Source: Cognatilysobacter tabacisoli (lineage in GTDB: Bacteria > Pseudomonadota > Gammaproteobacteria > Xanthomonadales > Xanthomonadaceae). From it: DNA of 64,000 nt. Shown piece after piece: positions 19,324 through 29,244 of this stretch (position 1 is its first letter; every line of letters starts with the position of its first letter). Both the position numbers and the translations under genes were made by a program. The notes under the pieces were generated by a model. That model did not search any database. It saw nothing but the letters and a program-made list of their open reading frames with translations, and was not told the DNA's origin. The stretch covers positions 218,606-282,605 of the forward strand of contig NZ_KZ987400.1 in assembly GCF_003586305.1 (NCBI RefSeq), in the 5' to 3' direction.

Positions 19324-20343
19324 CTAGAAGCTGTTGTCGCCGTCGAGGATGCGGCCGAGGCCGCCGAGCACCGAGCCCTCGCCGCGGTTCTGCCCGCCGC
19401 CCTGTGGCGCCGCGGCGAGCATGCGCCCGGCCATGCGCGAGAACGGCAGCGATTGCAGCCACACCTTGCCCGGTCCGGTCAGCGTGGCCAGGAACACGCC
19501 TTCGCCGCCGAACAGCATGCTCTTGATGCCGCCGACCGCGCGCACGTCCATCTGCACGGTGTCGTGGAACGCCATCACGCAGCCGGTGTCGACGTCGAGG
19601 CGCTCGCCGGCGCGCAGTTCGCGCTCGACCACGGTGCCGCCGGCGTGCACGAACACCCAGCCGTCGCCCTCGAGCTTCTGCATGATGAAGCCCTCGCCGC
19701 CGAACAGGCCGGTGAGGATCTTGCGCTGGAAGAAGATCCCGACCTGCACGCCGCGCGCGCCGGCCAGGAAGCTGTCCTTCTGGCAGATCAGCCGGCCGCC
19801 GTGCTCGTCGAGCTTCATCGCCAGCACCGTGCCCGGGTACGGCGCGGCGAACGCGACCTTGGCCTTGCCGGTGCCGGTCTGCGTGTAGACGGTGGTGAAC
19901 AGGCTCTCGCCGGTGACCACGCGCTTGCCGGCGCTGAGCAGCTTGTCCATGAAGCCGCCGCCCGGCCCGCTGGCGCGCCCGTCGCCGAACACGGTGTCCA
20001 TCTGCACCGACGCGTCCTTGAACATCAGCGCGCCGGCCTCTGCAATCGCGCTTTCGCCCGGGTCGAGTTCGATCTCGACGAACTGCATGTCCTGGCCGAC
20101 GATCGTGTAGTCGATGTCGTCGCTGCGCGCGCGGCCGCCGGCGGTCGACGACAGCGGCGGCGGCATCGCCGGCGCGCCGTCGGCGCCGAACTCGGGCACC
20201 TCGCGCACCGGCTTCCAGCCGGAGAAGCCCTCGCGCCAGCACTGCGCGTTCGGGTTGCGCAGCGCGTGCTCGCGCGCGGCGTCGTCGTCGAGCGGGCCGA
20301 CGCGGGTCTGGTCGGAGCCGGCGTGGAAGTACCAGTGGTTCAT
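19324..20343 (-). CDS. AIM24 (DUF124/TIGR00266) family protein with N-terminal GYF_2 domain
   Basis: 339 aa. Residues about 1-50 form a GYF_2 domain (WYFHAGSDQTRVGPLDDDAAREHA...CWREGFSGWKPV), a peptide-binding module. After a linker, residues about 75-310 form the AIM24 beta-roll, with IVGQDMQFVEIELDPGESAIAEAGALMFKD and repeated Gly-rich strands (LFGGEGFIMQKLEGDG, LFGGEGVFLATLTGPG). The family is found in bacteria, fungal mitochondria and archaea; its biochemical role is unknown. The tail (PQGGGQNRGEGSVLGGLGRILDGDNSF) is likely flexible. No signal peptide. Confidence 0.9.
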   Translation of the reverse strand: MNHWYFHAGSDQTRVGPLDDDAAREHALRNPNAQCWREGFSGWKPVREVPEFGADGAPAMPPPLSSTAGGRARSDDIDYTIVGQDMQFVEIELDPGESAIAEAGALMFKDASVQMDTVFGDGRASGPGGGFMDKLLSAGKRVVTGESLFTTVYTQTGTGKAKVAFAAPYPGTVLAMKLDEHGGRLICQKDSFLAGARGVQVGIFFQRKILTGLFGGEGFIMQKLEGDGWVFVHAGGTVVERELRAGERLDVDTGCVMAFHDTVQMDVRAVGGIKSMLFGGEGVFLATLTGPGKVWLQSLPFSRMAGRMLAAAPQGGGQNRGEGSVLGGLGRILDGDNSF

Positions 20344-20451
20344 GTCCGTGTCCTTGCGATGGGGGAATGGCGTGGTGCGTGACTCTTGGATCGTGTTTTG
20401 GAATTCGTGGTGCGCGCAGGGTGACCCGCGTGCGGCGCGTGCGGGGCCCGC

Positions 20452-21143
20452 TCAGGCGGCGTCGAGCGCCCAGCGCGCGGCGTAGCGCGCGTGCAGCGCG
20501 GCGGTGTCGAACAGCGGCACGCTCGCGTCGGCGTCGCCGACCAGCAGGCCGATTTCGGTGCAGCCGAGGATCACGCCCTGCGCGCCGTCGTCGACCAGCG
20601 CCGCCATCACCGCGCGGTAGCCGTCGCGCGAGGCGTCGCGGATCTCGCCGCGGCACAGCTCGTCGTAGATCACCCGGTGCACCAGCGCGCGCGCGTCGGC
20701 GTCGGGCACCCGCACGCGCAGGCCGTGCGATTCGAGCCGCTCGCGCAGGAACGGCTGCTCCATCGTGAAGCGGGTGCCGAGCAAGCCGACGGTGTCGAGG
20801 CCCTGCGCGCGCACGGCGTCGGCGGTCGCGTCGGCGATGTGCAGCACCGGCAGTTGGGCGGCGGCTTCGACCGCGTCGACGACGATGTGCATCGTGTTCG
20901 CGCAGATCACCACCGCGTCGGCGCCGCCGGCGCGCAGCGCGCCCGCGGCATCGGCCATCAGCCGGCCGGCCGCGTCCCAGTCGCCGGCGCGCTGCAGCGC
21001 CTCGAGCTCGGCGAAGTCGATGCTGGCCAGCAGCAGCTTCGCCGAGTGCAGGCCGCCGAGCGCCTGCTTCACCGTCTCGTTGATCACGCGGTAGTACGGG
21101 ATCGTCGATTCCCAGCTCATCCCGCCGATCAAGCCGAGCGTCT

Positions 21144-21147
<4 letters not shown>
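20452..21147 (-). CDS. Aspartate/glutamate racemase family protein
   Basis: 231 aa. PLP-independent two-cysteine racemase fold. The catalytic Cys of the first half is in VVICANTMH (Cys82) and that of the second half in GVILGCTEIGLLV (Cys196). The N-terminus MKTLGLIGGMSWESTIPYYR is the typical YgeA/aspartate-racemase opening. The family interconverts L- and D-aspartate or a related amino acid; the exact substrate is unresolved. Its ATG overlaps the stop of the upstream M28 peptidase gene by four bases (ATGA), so both are made from one message. That pairing fits peptide breakdown followed by amino-acid processing. Confidence 0.92.
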
Positions 21148-22901
<1,754 letters not shown>

Positions 22902-23003
22902 CGGCGGGTGCTCACGGGGTCCGGGACGGACGGAAGCCCCGGACGCTAGCACCGCGCGCGCGGCGCCCACAAACGCCGGTGGTCATGCGACGCGCGACGT
23001 CCC

Positions 23004-23783
23004 TCAATCGTCGCGCCGCGGCCGGAACGGCAGCACCGCGCCGCGATCGTCGGTCGTGCCCGGCCGATGCCACAGGACCGGCACGTCGCGCGGGGCGGGC
23101 GGTTCGAGTTCGTCGTGCGCCGGTACCGCTTCGAGCTCGTCCTCGAGCTCCCAGCTGTAGCGCTTGCGCGGCGGCAGCGGGTCGGCGAGCCGCCACAGCA
23201 GCGCGCCGAGCACGCCGCCGGCGGCGCCGCCCATGTGCGACTGCCACGACACCCCGGCCTCGTGCGGCAGGATCGTCAGCAGCATGCTCCCGTGCAGCAG
23301 GAACGCGATCATCGCCGCGGCCACCGACGGCCGGTCGCGGCGCAGCAGCCCGAGCACGAACACCAGGAACATCAGTCCGTGGGTCACGCCGCTGGCGCCG
23401 AGGTGGAACGTGCCAGGCGCTCCCAATAGCCACGCGCCCAGCCCCGAGCCCAGCCACATCAGCGGCAGCGCGCGCAGCGTCGCACGCGGGTACAGGCCGC
23501 CGGCGAGCGTGCCCAGCGCCAGCAGCGACAGCGCATTGGCGGCGACGTGCTCGAACGAGCCGTGCAGCAGCGGCGCGGCGAGCAGCCCGCGCCAGCCGTC
23601 CCACGCCCACGGCTGCAGCGCCCACGCGCGCACGTCGAACCCGCCCTGCGCGCTGTAGACCGCGGCCAGCAGCAGCACGAATGCGAGGCTGGCGTTGAAT
23701 GCGCGGCGCCAACGGTGCAGGTCGGCGGCGCGCTGGGCCGGGGTGTCGGGGACGGGTTCGGGGGTCGGCAGGTGCATCGTCAT
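23004..23783 (-). CDS. Rhomboid-family intramembrane serine protease
   Basis: About 259 aa with six membrane helices. The rhomboid features are HVAANALSLLALG (helix 2), the Gly-Ala-Ser-Gly nucleophile motif in FHLGASGVTHGLMF, and the partner His in SHMGGAAGGVLGALLW. The ~65-residue C-terminal tail is soluble and acidic/proline-rich. Starts at 23786 (GTG), 23783 (ATG) or 23777 (ATG) are all possible; none has a good Shine-Dalgarno sequence. The family cleaves transmembrane substrates; substrates here are unknown. Confidence 0.93.
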   Translation of the reverse strand: MTMHLPTPEPVPDTPAQRAADLHRWRRAFNASLAFVLLLAAVYSAQGGFDVRAWALQPWAWDGWRGLLAAPLLHGSFEHVAANALSLLALGTLAGGLYPRATLRALPLMWLGSGLGAWLLGAPGTFHLGASGVTHGLMFLVFVLGLLRRDRPSVAAAMIAFLLHGSMLLTILPHEAGVSWQSHMGGAAGGVLGALLWRLADPLPPRKRYSWELEDELEAVPAHDELEPPAPRDVPVLWHRPGTTDDRGAVLPFRPRRDD

Positions 23784-23856
23784 CACGTGGCGCCGCCGGC
23801 CGGCCGTTGCAAGGCCGGCGGCGGCGCGCCCTACGCAACGCAGCGGTGCCGGTGGG

Positions 23857-24819
23857 CTACCACGACGCCTTCTTGTCCGGGGCCGGGCGCAGCAGGCTCA
23901 GCACGACCGTCGCGCCGATGATCGTCGCGACCACCGCCAGCGACACCAGCACCGGGATCTTGACCACGTCGACGATCAGCATCTTGGTGCCGATGAACAT
24001 CAGCACCAGCGCCAGCCCGTACGGCAGCAAGTGGAAGCGGTCGGCCATGCCGGCGAGCAGGAAGAACATCGCGCGCAGGCCGAGCACCGCGAACACGTTC
24101 GACGTCAGCACGATGAAGGGGTCGTCGGTGATCGCGAAGATCGCCGGGATCGAATCGACCGCGAAGATCAGGTCGGTGATGCCGACCATGACGATCACGA
24201 TGAACAGCGGCGTGTACAGGCGCTTGCCGGCCTCGACCACCGACAGCTTGCCGCCGACGTAGCCGCGCGTCATCGGCACGTGCCCGGTCAGCCAGCGCAG
24301 GATCGGGTTGTTGTCGAGGTCGGGCTCCTTGCCGGCGGCCCACAGCATCTTCAGGCCGGTCAGCAGCAAGAACGCGCCGAACACGTACAGCACCCAGTGG
24401 AACTTCTGCAGCAGCAGCGCGCCGGCGAAGATCATGATCGCGCGCAGCACGATCGCGCCGACCACGCCGATGATCAGCACCTTCTGGCGCTGCTCCTCCG
24501 GCACCGCGAAGTACGTGAACAGCATCAGGAACACGAAGATGTTGTCGACCGCGAGCGACTTCTCGACCAGGTAGCCGGTCAGGTACTCGAGCGCGACGCG
24601 CTGGCCCTCGTCGGGCCCCGACTGGCCGGACACGTGCCACCACAGCCAGCCGCCGAACGCGAGCGCGAGCGCGACCCAGCCGACGCTCCACCACGCGGCT
24701 TCGCGGAACGTGACCTTGTGTGGACCGCCGTGGCGCATCAGCACCAGGTCGATGAGCAGGGCGACGACGACGAGCGAGGCGAACACGCCCCACAGCAGGG
24801 GACTGCCGATGGACTGCAT
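23857..24819 (-). CDS. TerC/Alx-family membrane protein, probable manganese exporter
   Basis: 320 aa, about nine membrane helices. The two acidic motifs of the TerC family are present: LVEKSLAVDNIFVFLMLF and ITDLIFAVDSIPAIFAITDDPFIV. Their Asp residues are proposed metal ligands. Alx/MntP-like members export Mn(II). The ATG at 24819 has a GGGAG Shine-Dalgarno sequence about 9 bases upstream. The 5' leader carries a yybP-ykoY riboswitch (24878-25000), which independently supports control by manganese and hence the export role. Confidence 0.93.
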   Translation of the reverse strand: MQSIGSPLLWGVFASLVVVALLIDLVLMRHGGPHKVTFREAAWWSVGWVALALAFGGWLWWHVSGQSGPDEGQRVALEYLTGYLVEKSLAVDNIFVFLMLFTYFAVPEEQRQKVLIIGVVGAIVLRAIMIFAGALLLQKFHWVLYVFGAFLLLTGLKMLWAAGKEPDLDNNPILRWLTGHVPMTRGYVGGKLSVVEAGKRLYTPLFIVIVMVGITDLIFAVDSIPAIFAITDDPFIVLTSNVFAVLGLRAMFFLLAGMADRFHLLPYGLALVLMFIGTKMLIVDVVKIPVLVSLAVVATIIGATVVLSLLRPAPDKKASW

Positions 24820-24877
24820 GGAATGGAAACTCCCGGTTGGCGCGACGTGGCCGCGGCCCGGGGCGTCCGATGGACGC

Positions 24878-25000
24878 ACCTTCGCCGCGGGGCGGCGAAG
24901 GTCTTGCTCGCAGTCGTGTGACTGCCGCCGGACCGGAGCGGACCCTGGCGGGTGCGCTCGAAATGACGATCGCGACGAGGTGGGAGCTACTCCCCTTCGA
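24878..25000 (-). ncRNA. yybP-ykoY manganese riboswitch upstream of the TerC/Alx gene
   Basis: Read on the minus strand, the leader opens with AAGGGGAGTAGCTCCC (from about 24998), the near-invariant start of this family. Further on it has GTCACACGACTGCGAGCAAGACCTT, matching the second conserved block with CAAGACC. The closing hairpin is a perfect 11-bp stem (24892-24902 with 24878-24888) around a 3-base loop. The known family senses Mn(II) and switches on exporters such as alx and mntP. A further small perfect hairpin GCGTCC/GGACGC at 24863-24877 lies between aptamer and gene. The ATG is about 60 bases downstream. Exact ends are approximate. Confidence 0.87.
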
Positions 25001-25152
25001 GGCGAAGCTTAACCCATCCGGGCCGATCCAGGCCCATGCGTCCAGGCCCATGCGCGCCGGCGGTCGGGTGGACGCGCGCATCCGGACGCCGGTCCGGGAG
25101 CGTTCACGGCCGGCCGTGCTAGCGTCCGGCGATCCCCGGGCCGGAGCCGGAA

Positions 25153-26352
25153 GTGACCACCGTCGGCGTGCTGTTCACCGCCTACCTGCTGCTTCTCGCG
25201 GCCATGCTGGCCGGCACCCTGGGCCTGGCCTCGCGCGGGGCCTCCCGTGGCGCGCCGGACCGCGCCACGCTGAGCTGGGCGACGGCGCTCGGGCTGCAGC
25301 TGCTGGCCTGGCTGCTGCTGGCGGCGCGCTGGCTGCTGCCGATGCCGTGGCTGGAACCGCTCGCCTGCGGCGTGCTGCTGGCCGGCTACATCGAGATGGC
25401 GCGCGCCCTGGCGATCGAAGCCGACACGCCCGTGCCCGGCCCGCTGGTGCACCTGCCGCCGCTGCTGGCGGTCATCGTCCTGGCGATCGGCCACCTGCAC
25501 GGCTGGTCGATCGAGGCGCGGCTGCTGGCGTTCTGGTGCTGCGCGCTGGGGGCGATGCTGGTTGCGGTGTGGACGGTGCGCGGGCTGCGCCAGTCGCCGC
25601 GCTGGTGGCCGGAGCGGTCGATGGCGCTGATCTTCCTGCTGGCCGCGCCGCTGGTGGTGTGGCGCGCGTTCGACCAGCTCACCGCGCCCGCCGACGGCCC
25701 GGCGCTGCGCGACGGCATGAGCGCGGTGCAGGCGGTGGTGCTGGTGTACTTCGTGCAGGTGCCGGTGCTGGCGACGTTCGGCTTCCTGCACATGCAGTAC
25801 CGCCGCCGCAGCGCGCAGATCCGCTACCTGGCGATGCACGACCCGCTGACCGGGCTGCCCAACCGCGAGTCGTTCCTGGCCGACGCGCACCGCGCGATGC
25901 GCGAGGCCGCGCGCCGACGCCGGGCGATGTCGGTGCTGATGCTCGACGTCGACCGCTTCAAGGACATCAACGACCGCTACGGCCACGCCGCCGGCGACGA
26001 CGCGCTGCGCGGCGTCGCGGCCGCGCTGCTCGGCGCGGTGCGCAGCAGCGACGTGGCCACCCGCTACGGCGGCGACGAATTCGCGGTGCTGCTGCCAGGC
26101 GCCTCGCCGGAGGCGGCGCTCGAGATCGCCCACCGCATCGTCGAGCGGGTCGGCGCGATCGACCTCGGCGGCGCGGCGCCGGGCCTGCGCGTGACGCTGT
26201 CGGTCGGGATCGCGTCCGCGCAGCGGCCGGGCGAGCCGCTCGACGCGGTGCTGCGCCGCGCCGACCTGCGCCTGTACGAGGCCAAGGACGCCGGCCGCAA
26301 CCGCGTCGTCGACGCCGCCGGCGATGCCGGGTCCGGCGCCGTTCCGGCCTGA
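25153..26352 (+). CDS. Membrane-bound diguanylate cyclase (GGDEF)
   Basis: 399 aa from a GTG at 25153 with GGAG nine bases upstream. The N-terminal half (about residues 1-215) has six membrane helices. The GGDEF domain (about 225-385) begins HDPLTGLPNRESFLADA and carries an intact active site GGDEF (306-310). The product-inhibition site RSSD (297-300) stands five residues before it. The protein should therefore make cyclic-di-GMP and be feedback-inhibited. It has no EAL domain. It is the only cyclic-di-GMP enzyme in the window, and the VpsR-like activator at 10532 is a possible but unproven receiver. Confidence 0.94.
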   Translation: MTTVGVLFTAYLLLLAAMLAGTLGLASRGASRGAPDRATLSWATALGLQLLAWLLLAARWLLPMPWLEPLACGVLLAGYIEMARALAIEADTPVPGPLVHLPPLLAVIVLAIGHLHGWSIEARLLAFWCCALGAMLVAVWTVRGLRQSPRWWPERSMALIFLLAAPLVVWRAFDQLTAPADGPALRDGMSAVQAVVLVYFVQVPVLATFGFLHMQYRRRSAQIRYLAMHDPLTGLPNRESFLADAHRAMREAARRRRAMSVLMLDVDRFKDINDRYGHAAGDDALRGVAAALLGAVRSSDVATRYGGDEFAVLLPGASPEAALEIAHRIVERVGAIDLGGAAPGLRVTLSVGIASAQRPGEPLDAVLRRADLRLYEAKDAGRNRVVDAAGDAGSGAVPA

Positions 26353-26404
26353 ACGCGGCACGGGTCCGACCCCGCGCGCCGCCGGGCGCCCGCATGGCGG
26401 CCGG

Positions 26405-26410
26405 TAGAAT
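26405..26410 (+). promoter_or_regulatory. -10 promoter element of rlmI, probable leaderless start
   Basis: TAGAAT is a good -10 hexamer and ends six bases before the ATG at 26417. Transcription from the usual distance (about 7 bases) would begin at the A of the start codon. There is no Shine-Dalgarno sequence in the six-base gap (GGCGCG). No strong -35 is visible, as expected in very GC-rich promoters. Confidence 0.5.
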
Positions 26411-26416
26411 GGCGCG

Positions 26417-27589
26417 ATGACTGCCGACTTCCCCCTGGTCCGCCTGCGCAACGCGTGGCGCTCGACCCACCCGTGGATTTTCCAGAAGCTCGTCGAGAAG
26501 CCCGCGCAGAAGCCGCGCCCGGGCACGATCGTCGACATCGTCGGCCCGGAGGGCGAATGGATCGGCCGCGGGTTCTACAACGGCCACTCGCGCATCGCGC
26601 TGCGGATCCTCGAGACCGACCGCGACGTGCCGGTCGACGCCGGCTGGTTCGCGCGCAAGATCGCCGCGGCGGTGTCGCTGCGTCGCGACGTGCTGCGGCT
26701 GGACGAGACCACCGACGCCTGGCGCGTCGTGCACAGCGAAGGCGACGGCCTCAGTGGCCTGGTCGTCGACCGCTACGGCGACCTGCTGGTCGTCGAGTAC
26801 TTCAGCGCCGGCATGTTCCGCCACCGGGAGTGGATCTACGAGGCGCTGCGCGCGCAGTTCCCAGGCTGCCGCTTCCACGCGTTCGCCGACGAGCACGTGC
26901 AGAAGCAGGAGTCGTTCGACTTCCGCGGCTCCGAGCCGGCCGCGCCGGCGGTGATCACCGAGTACGGGGTCAGGTTCCGCGCCGACCCCGCGGGCGCGCA
27001 CAAGACCGGCTTCTTCGCCGACCAGCGCGAGAACCGCGAATGGCTGTCGCGCCAGGTCGCCGGCAAGCGCGTGCTCGACCTGTGCTGCAACACCGGCGGC
27101 TTCGGCGTCTACGCGATGGCCAAGGGCGGCGCCGACGAGGTGGTCGGCATCGACATCGACGAGGACGTGCTGGCGATCGCGCGCGGCAACGCCAAGCTCA
27201 ACAACGCCCAGGTCAAGTTCGTGCAGGCCGACATCTTCCCGTGGCTGCGCGACGCCGGGAACCGCGGCGACCGCTTCGACGTGGTGATCCTCGACCCGGC
27301 GAAGATGACCCGCGACCGCGAGCAGGTGATCCCGGCGCTGAAGAAGTACCTCGACATGAACAAGCTGGCGCTCGGCGTGGTCAAGCCGGGCGGCCTGCTG
27401 GCGACGTTCTCGTGCACCGGGCTGGTCAGCGAGGAGCAGTTCCTCGACATGCTGCGCCGCGCGGCGTTCTACGCCGGCCGCACCGTGCAGGTGCTGAAGG
27501 TTGCCGGCGCCGGCCCGGACCACCCGTGGCTGGCGCAGGTGCCGGAGAGCCGCTACCTGAAGGCGGTGTTCTGCCGGGTGCTGGACTGA
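26417..27589 (+). CDS. rlmI: Class I SAM-dependent rRNA methyltransferase, RlmI type
   Basis: 390 aa. N-terminal PUA-like RNA-binding domain (residues about 3-80: VRLRNAWRSTHPWIFQKLV...GRGFYNGHSRIALRIL), an EEHEE domain (to ~185) and a Rossmann methyltransferase domain. The latter holds the SAM-binding VLDLCCNTGGFGVYAMAKGGADEVVGIDID, LDPAKMTR in the catalytic position, and LATFSCTGLVSEEQF with a motif-IV-like Cys. RlmI methylates C1962 of 23S rRNA in E. coli. Assignment to RlmI over a close paralogue is likely, not proven. Its mRNA may be leaderless. Confidence 0.9.
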   Translation: MTADFPLVRLRNAWRSTHPWIFQKLVEKPAQKPRPGTIVDIVGPEGEWIGRGFYNGHSRIALRILETDRDVPVDAGWFARKIAAAVSLRRDVLRLDETTDAWRVVHSEGDGLSGLVVDRYGDLLVVEYFSAGMFRHREWIYEALRAQFPGCRFHAFADEHVQKQESFDFRGSEPAAPAVITEYGVRFRADPAGAHKTGFFADQRENREWLSRQVAGKRVLDLCCNTGGFGVYAMAKGGADEVVGIDIDEDVLAIARGNAKLNNAQVKFVQADIFPWLRDAGNRGDRFDVVILDPAKMTRDREQVIPALKKYLDMNKLALGVVKPGGLLATFSCTGLVSEEQFLDMLRRAAFYAGRTVQVLKVAGAGPDHPWLAQVPESRYLKAVFCRVLD

Positions 27590-27598
27590 GTCCCGGCC

Positions 27599-27651
27599 GA
27601 TCCACGGCGGCCTGACCCGCGTGGATCGAGCGCGCGCGACTGAGCGCGCGC
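27599..27651. terminator. Two back-to-back hairpins between rlmI and rmuC
   Basis: GATCCACG (27599-27606) pairs with CGTGGATC (27620-27627). Directly after it GCGCGCGC (27630-27637) pairs with GCGCGCGC (27644-27651) around a GACTGA loop. Both stems are perfect 8-mers. No T tract follows, so termination, if any, is not classical; RNA stabilisation is an alternative role. Confidence 0.45.
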
Positions 27652-27685
27652 AGGGCCGCATCGCAGCCGCTGCGACCGGCCCGAC

Positions 27686-27691
27686 TACACT
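27686..27691 (+). promoter_or_regulatory. -10 promoter element of rmuC, probable leaderless start
   Basis: TACACT ends exactly six bases before the rmuC ATG at 27698, the same spacing as TAGAAT before rlmI. The intervening GGCGCC offers no ribosome-binding sequence. Confidence 0.5.
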
Positions 27692-27697
27692 GGCGCC

Positions 27698-29122
27698 ATG
27701 CCCGACGCCTCCGTTCTGCTCGTCCTCCTCCTCGTCGCGACGCTGGTCGCGATCGCCCTGCTGGTGGTGCTGCTGCTGCGCCGTCCCGACGCCGCGCTCG
27801 ACGCGCTGCGCGAGCGGCTGGCGGCGACGCTGCGCGACGAGCAGCGCGACGGCCGCGCCGAGCTGCGCGGCCAGCTCGACAGCCTGTCGGCCGCGCAGGC
27901 GCTGCGCATCGACGGCTTCGGCACCCAGCTGCAGGCGGTCGCCGCGCGCACCGACCAGCGCCTGGACGAATTCACCGTGCGCACCGACGCGCGGCTGGAC
28001 ACGCTGCGCGAGGCGCTGACCGAAGACGCGCGCAAGTCGCGCAGCGAGGGCGCGGCACTGCAGCAGCAGTTCGCCGAATCGCTCGGGCAGAAGCTGGCCG
28101 AGCTGACCCAGCGCAACGAGCAGCGCCTCGGCGAGATGCGCGCGACGCTCGAGCAGCAGCTGCAGCGGCTGCAGGCCGACAACGCCGCCAAGCTCGAACA
28201 GATGCGCGCGACCGTCGACGAGAAGCTGCACGCGACGCTGGAGACGCGCCTGACCGAGAGCTTCGGCAACGTCACCACGATGCTCGCGCAGGTGCACCAG
28301 GGCCTCGGTGACATGAACAAGCTCGCCGCCGACGTCGGCGGCCTGCAGCGCGTGCTGACCAACGTGAAGTCGCGCGGCGTGTTCGGCGAGGTCCAGCTGG
28401 CCGGCCTGCTCGAGCAGGTGTTCGCGCCGGACCAATACGCGTCGAACGTCGCCACGGTGCCCGGCAGCAGCGAGCGGGTCGAGTTCGCGGTGCGCTTCCC
28501 CGGCTCCAGCGGCGAGGCGCCGGTGTGGCTGCCGATCGACGCCAAGTTCCCGCGCGAGGACTACGAGCGGCTGCTCGACGCGCAGGAGCGCGGCGAGCCG
28601 GAGCTTGCGCGCGCCGCCGGCGACGCGCTCGAGCGCCGCGTGCGGCTGGAGGCCGCGCGCATCCGCGACAAGTACGTGGCCGCGCCGCACACCACCGAGT
28701 TCGCGATCCTGTTCCTGCCGACCGAGGGGCTGTACGCCGAGGTGCTGCGCCGGCCGGGCCTGGTCGACGCGCTGCAGCGCGACGCGCGCATCGCCGTCGC
28801 CGGGCCGACCACGCTGCTGGCGCTGATGACCAGCTTCCAGATGGGTTTCCGCACGCTGGCGATCCAGGAGCGTTCGAGCGAGGTCTGGCGCACGCTCGGT
28901 GCGGTCAAGACCGAGTTCGCGAAGTTCGGCACCGTGCTCGACGGGGTCAAGAAGAAGCTCGACGAGGCCAGCGCCAAGATCGACCAGACCAAGACCCGCA
29001 CGAACGTGCTGACGCGCCGCCTGCGTGACGTCGAGGCGCTTCCGTCCGAACAGAGCCAGCGGCTGCTCGGCATCGACGCGGTGGCGGATGGCGACGCCGA
29101 GCCGGACGGCGACGACGACTAG
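27698..29122 (+). CDS. rmuC: DNA recombination protein RmuC
   Basis: 474 aa. An N-terminal membrane anchor (SVLLVLLLVATLVAIALLVVLLL) is followed by a long coiled-coil (about residues 30-215, many Glu/Gln/Arg/Leu heptads). The RmuC nuclease-like domain (about 215-430) holds LTNVKSRGVFGEVQLAGLLEQVF, WLPIDAKFPREDYERLLDA and AILFLPTEGLYAEVL. RmuC limits inversions at short inverted repeats and its fold is restriction-endonuclease-like. Length and order match the family. The C-terminal end is acidic. Confidence 0.95.
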   Translation: MPDASVLLVLLLVATLVAIALLVVLLLRRPDAALDALRERLAATLRDEQRDGRAELRGQLDSLSAAQALRIDGFGTQLQAVAARTDQRLDEFTVRTDARLDTLREALTEDARKSRSEGAALQQQFAESLGQKLAELTQRNEQRLGEMRATLEQQLQRLQADNAAKLEQMRATVDEKLHATLETRLTESFGNVTTMLAQVHQGLGDMNKLAADVGGLQRVLTNVKSRGVFGEVQLAGLLEQVFAPDQYASNVATVPGSSERVEFAVRFPGSSGEAPVWLPIDAKFPREDYERLLDAQERGEPELARAAGDALERRVRLEAARIRDKYVAAPHTTEFAILFLPTEGLYAEVLRRPGLVDALQRDARIAVAGPTTLLALMTSFQMGFRTLAIQERSSEVWRTLGAVKTEFAKFGTVLDGVKKKLDEASAKIDQTKTRTNVLTRRLRDVEALPSEQSQRLLGIDAVADGDAEPDGDDD

Positions 29123-29173
29123 GCGTCCGGCGCCCGTAGCGGCGCGCGAAGACGCGCGCGGTCATCGCTTAAT

Positions 29174-29207
29174 CGCTGCCGCGGCCGCAGCGCACGGCGG
29201 GCCTTTT
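29174..29207 (+). terminator. Weak terminator candidate after rmuC
   Basis: A 6-bp stem CGCTGC (29174-29179) / GCAGCG (29187-29192) is followed 10 bases later by five T residues (29203-29207). It lies between the convergent ends of rmuC and mlaA. The gap between stem and T tract makes it a poor match to the classical form. Confidence 0.3.
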
Positions 29208-29244
29208 TCATCGAGGCGGCGATCATGTCGCCGCGCGAAGGACG

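Noticed and set aside
25028..25056. Short direct repeat CCAGGCCCATGCG twice upstream of the riboswitch
   Set aside because: Only two short copies, no symmetry and no evident regulatory fit; noted as chance or minor duplication.
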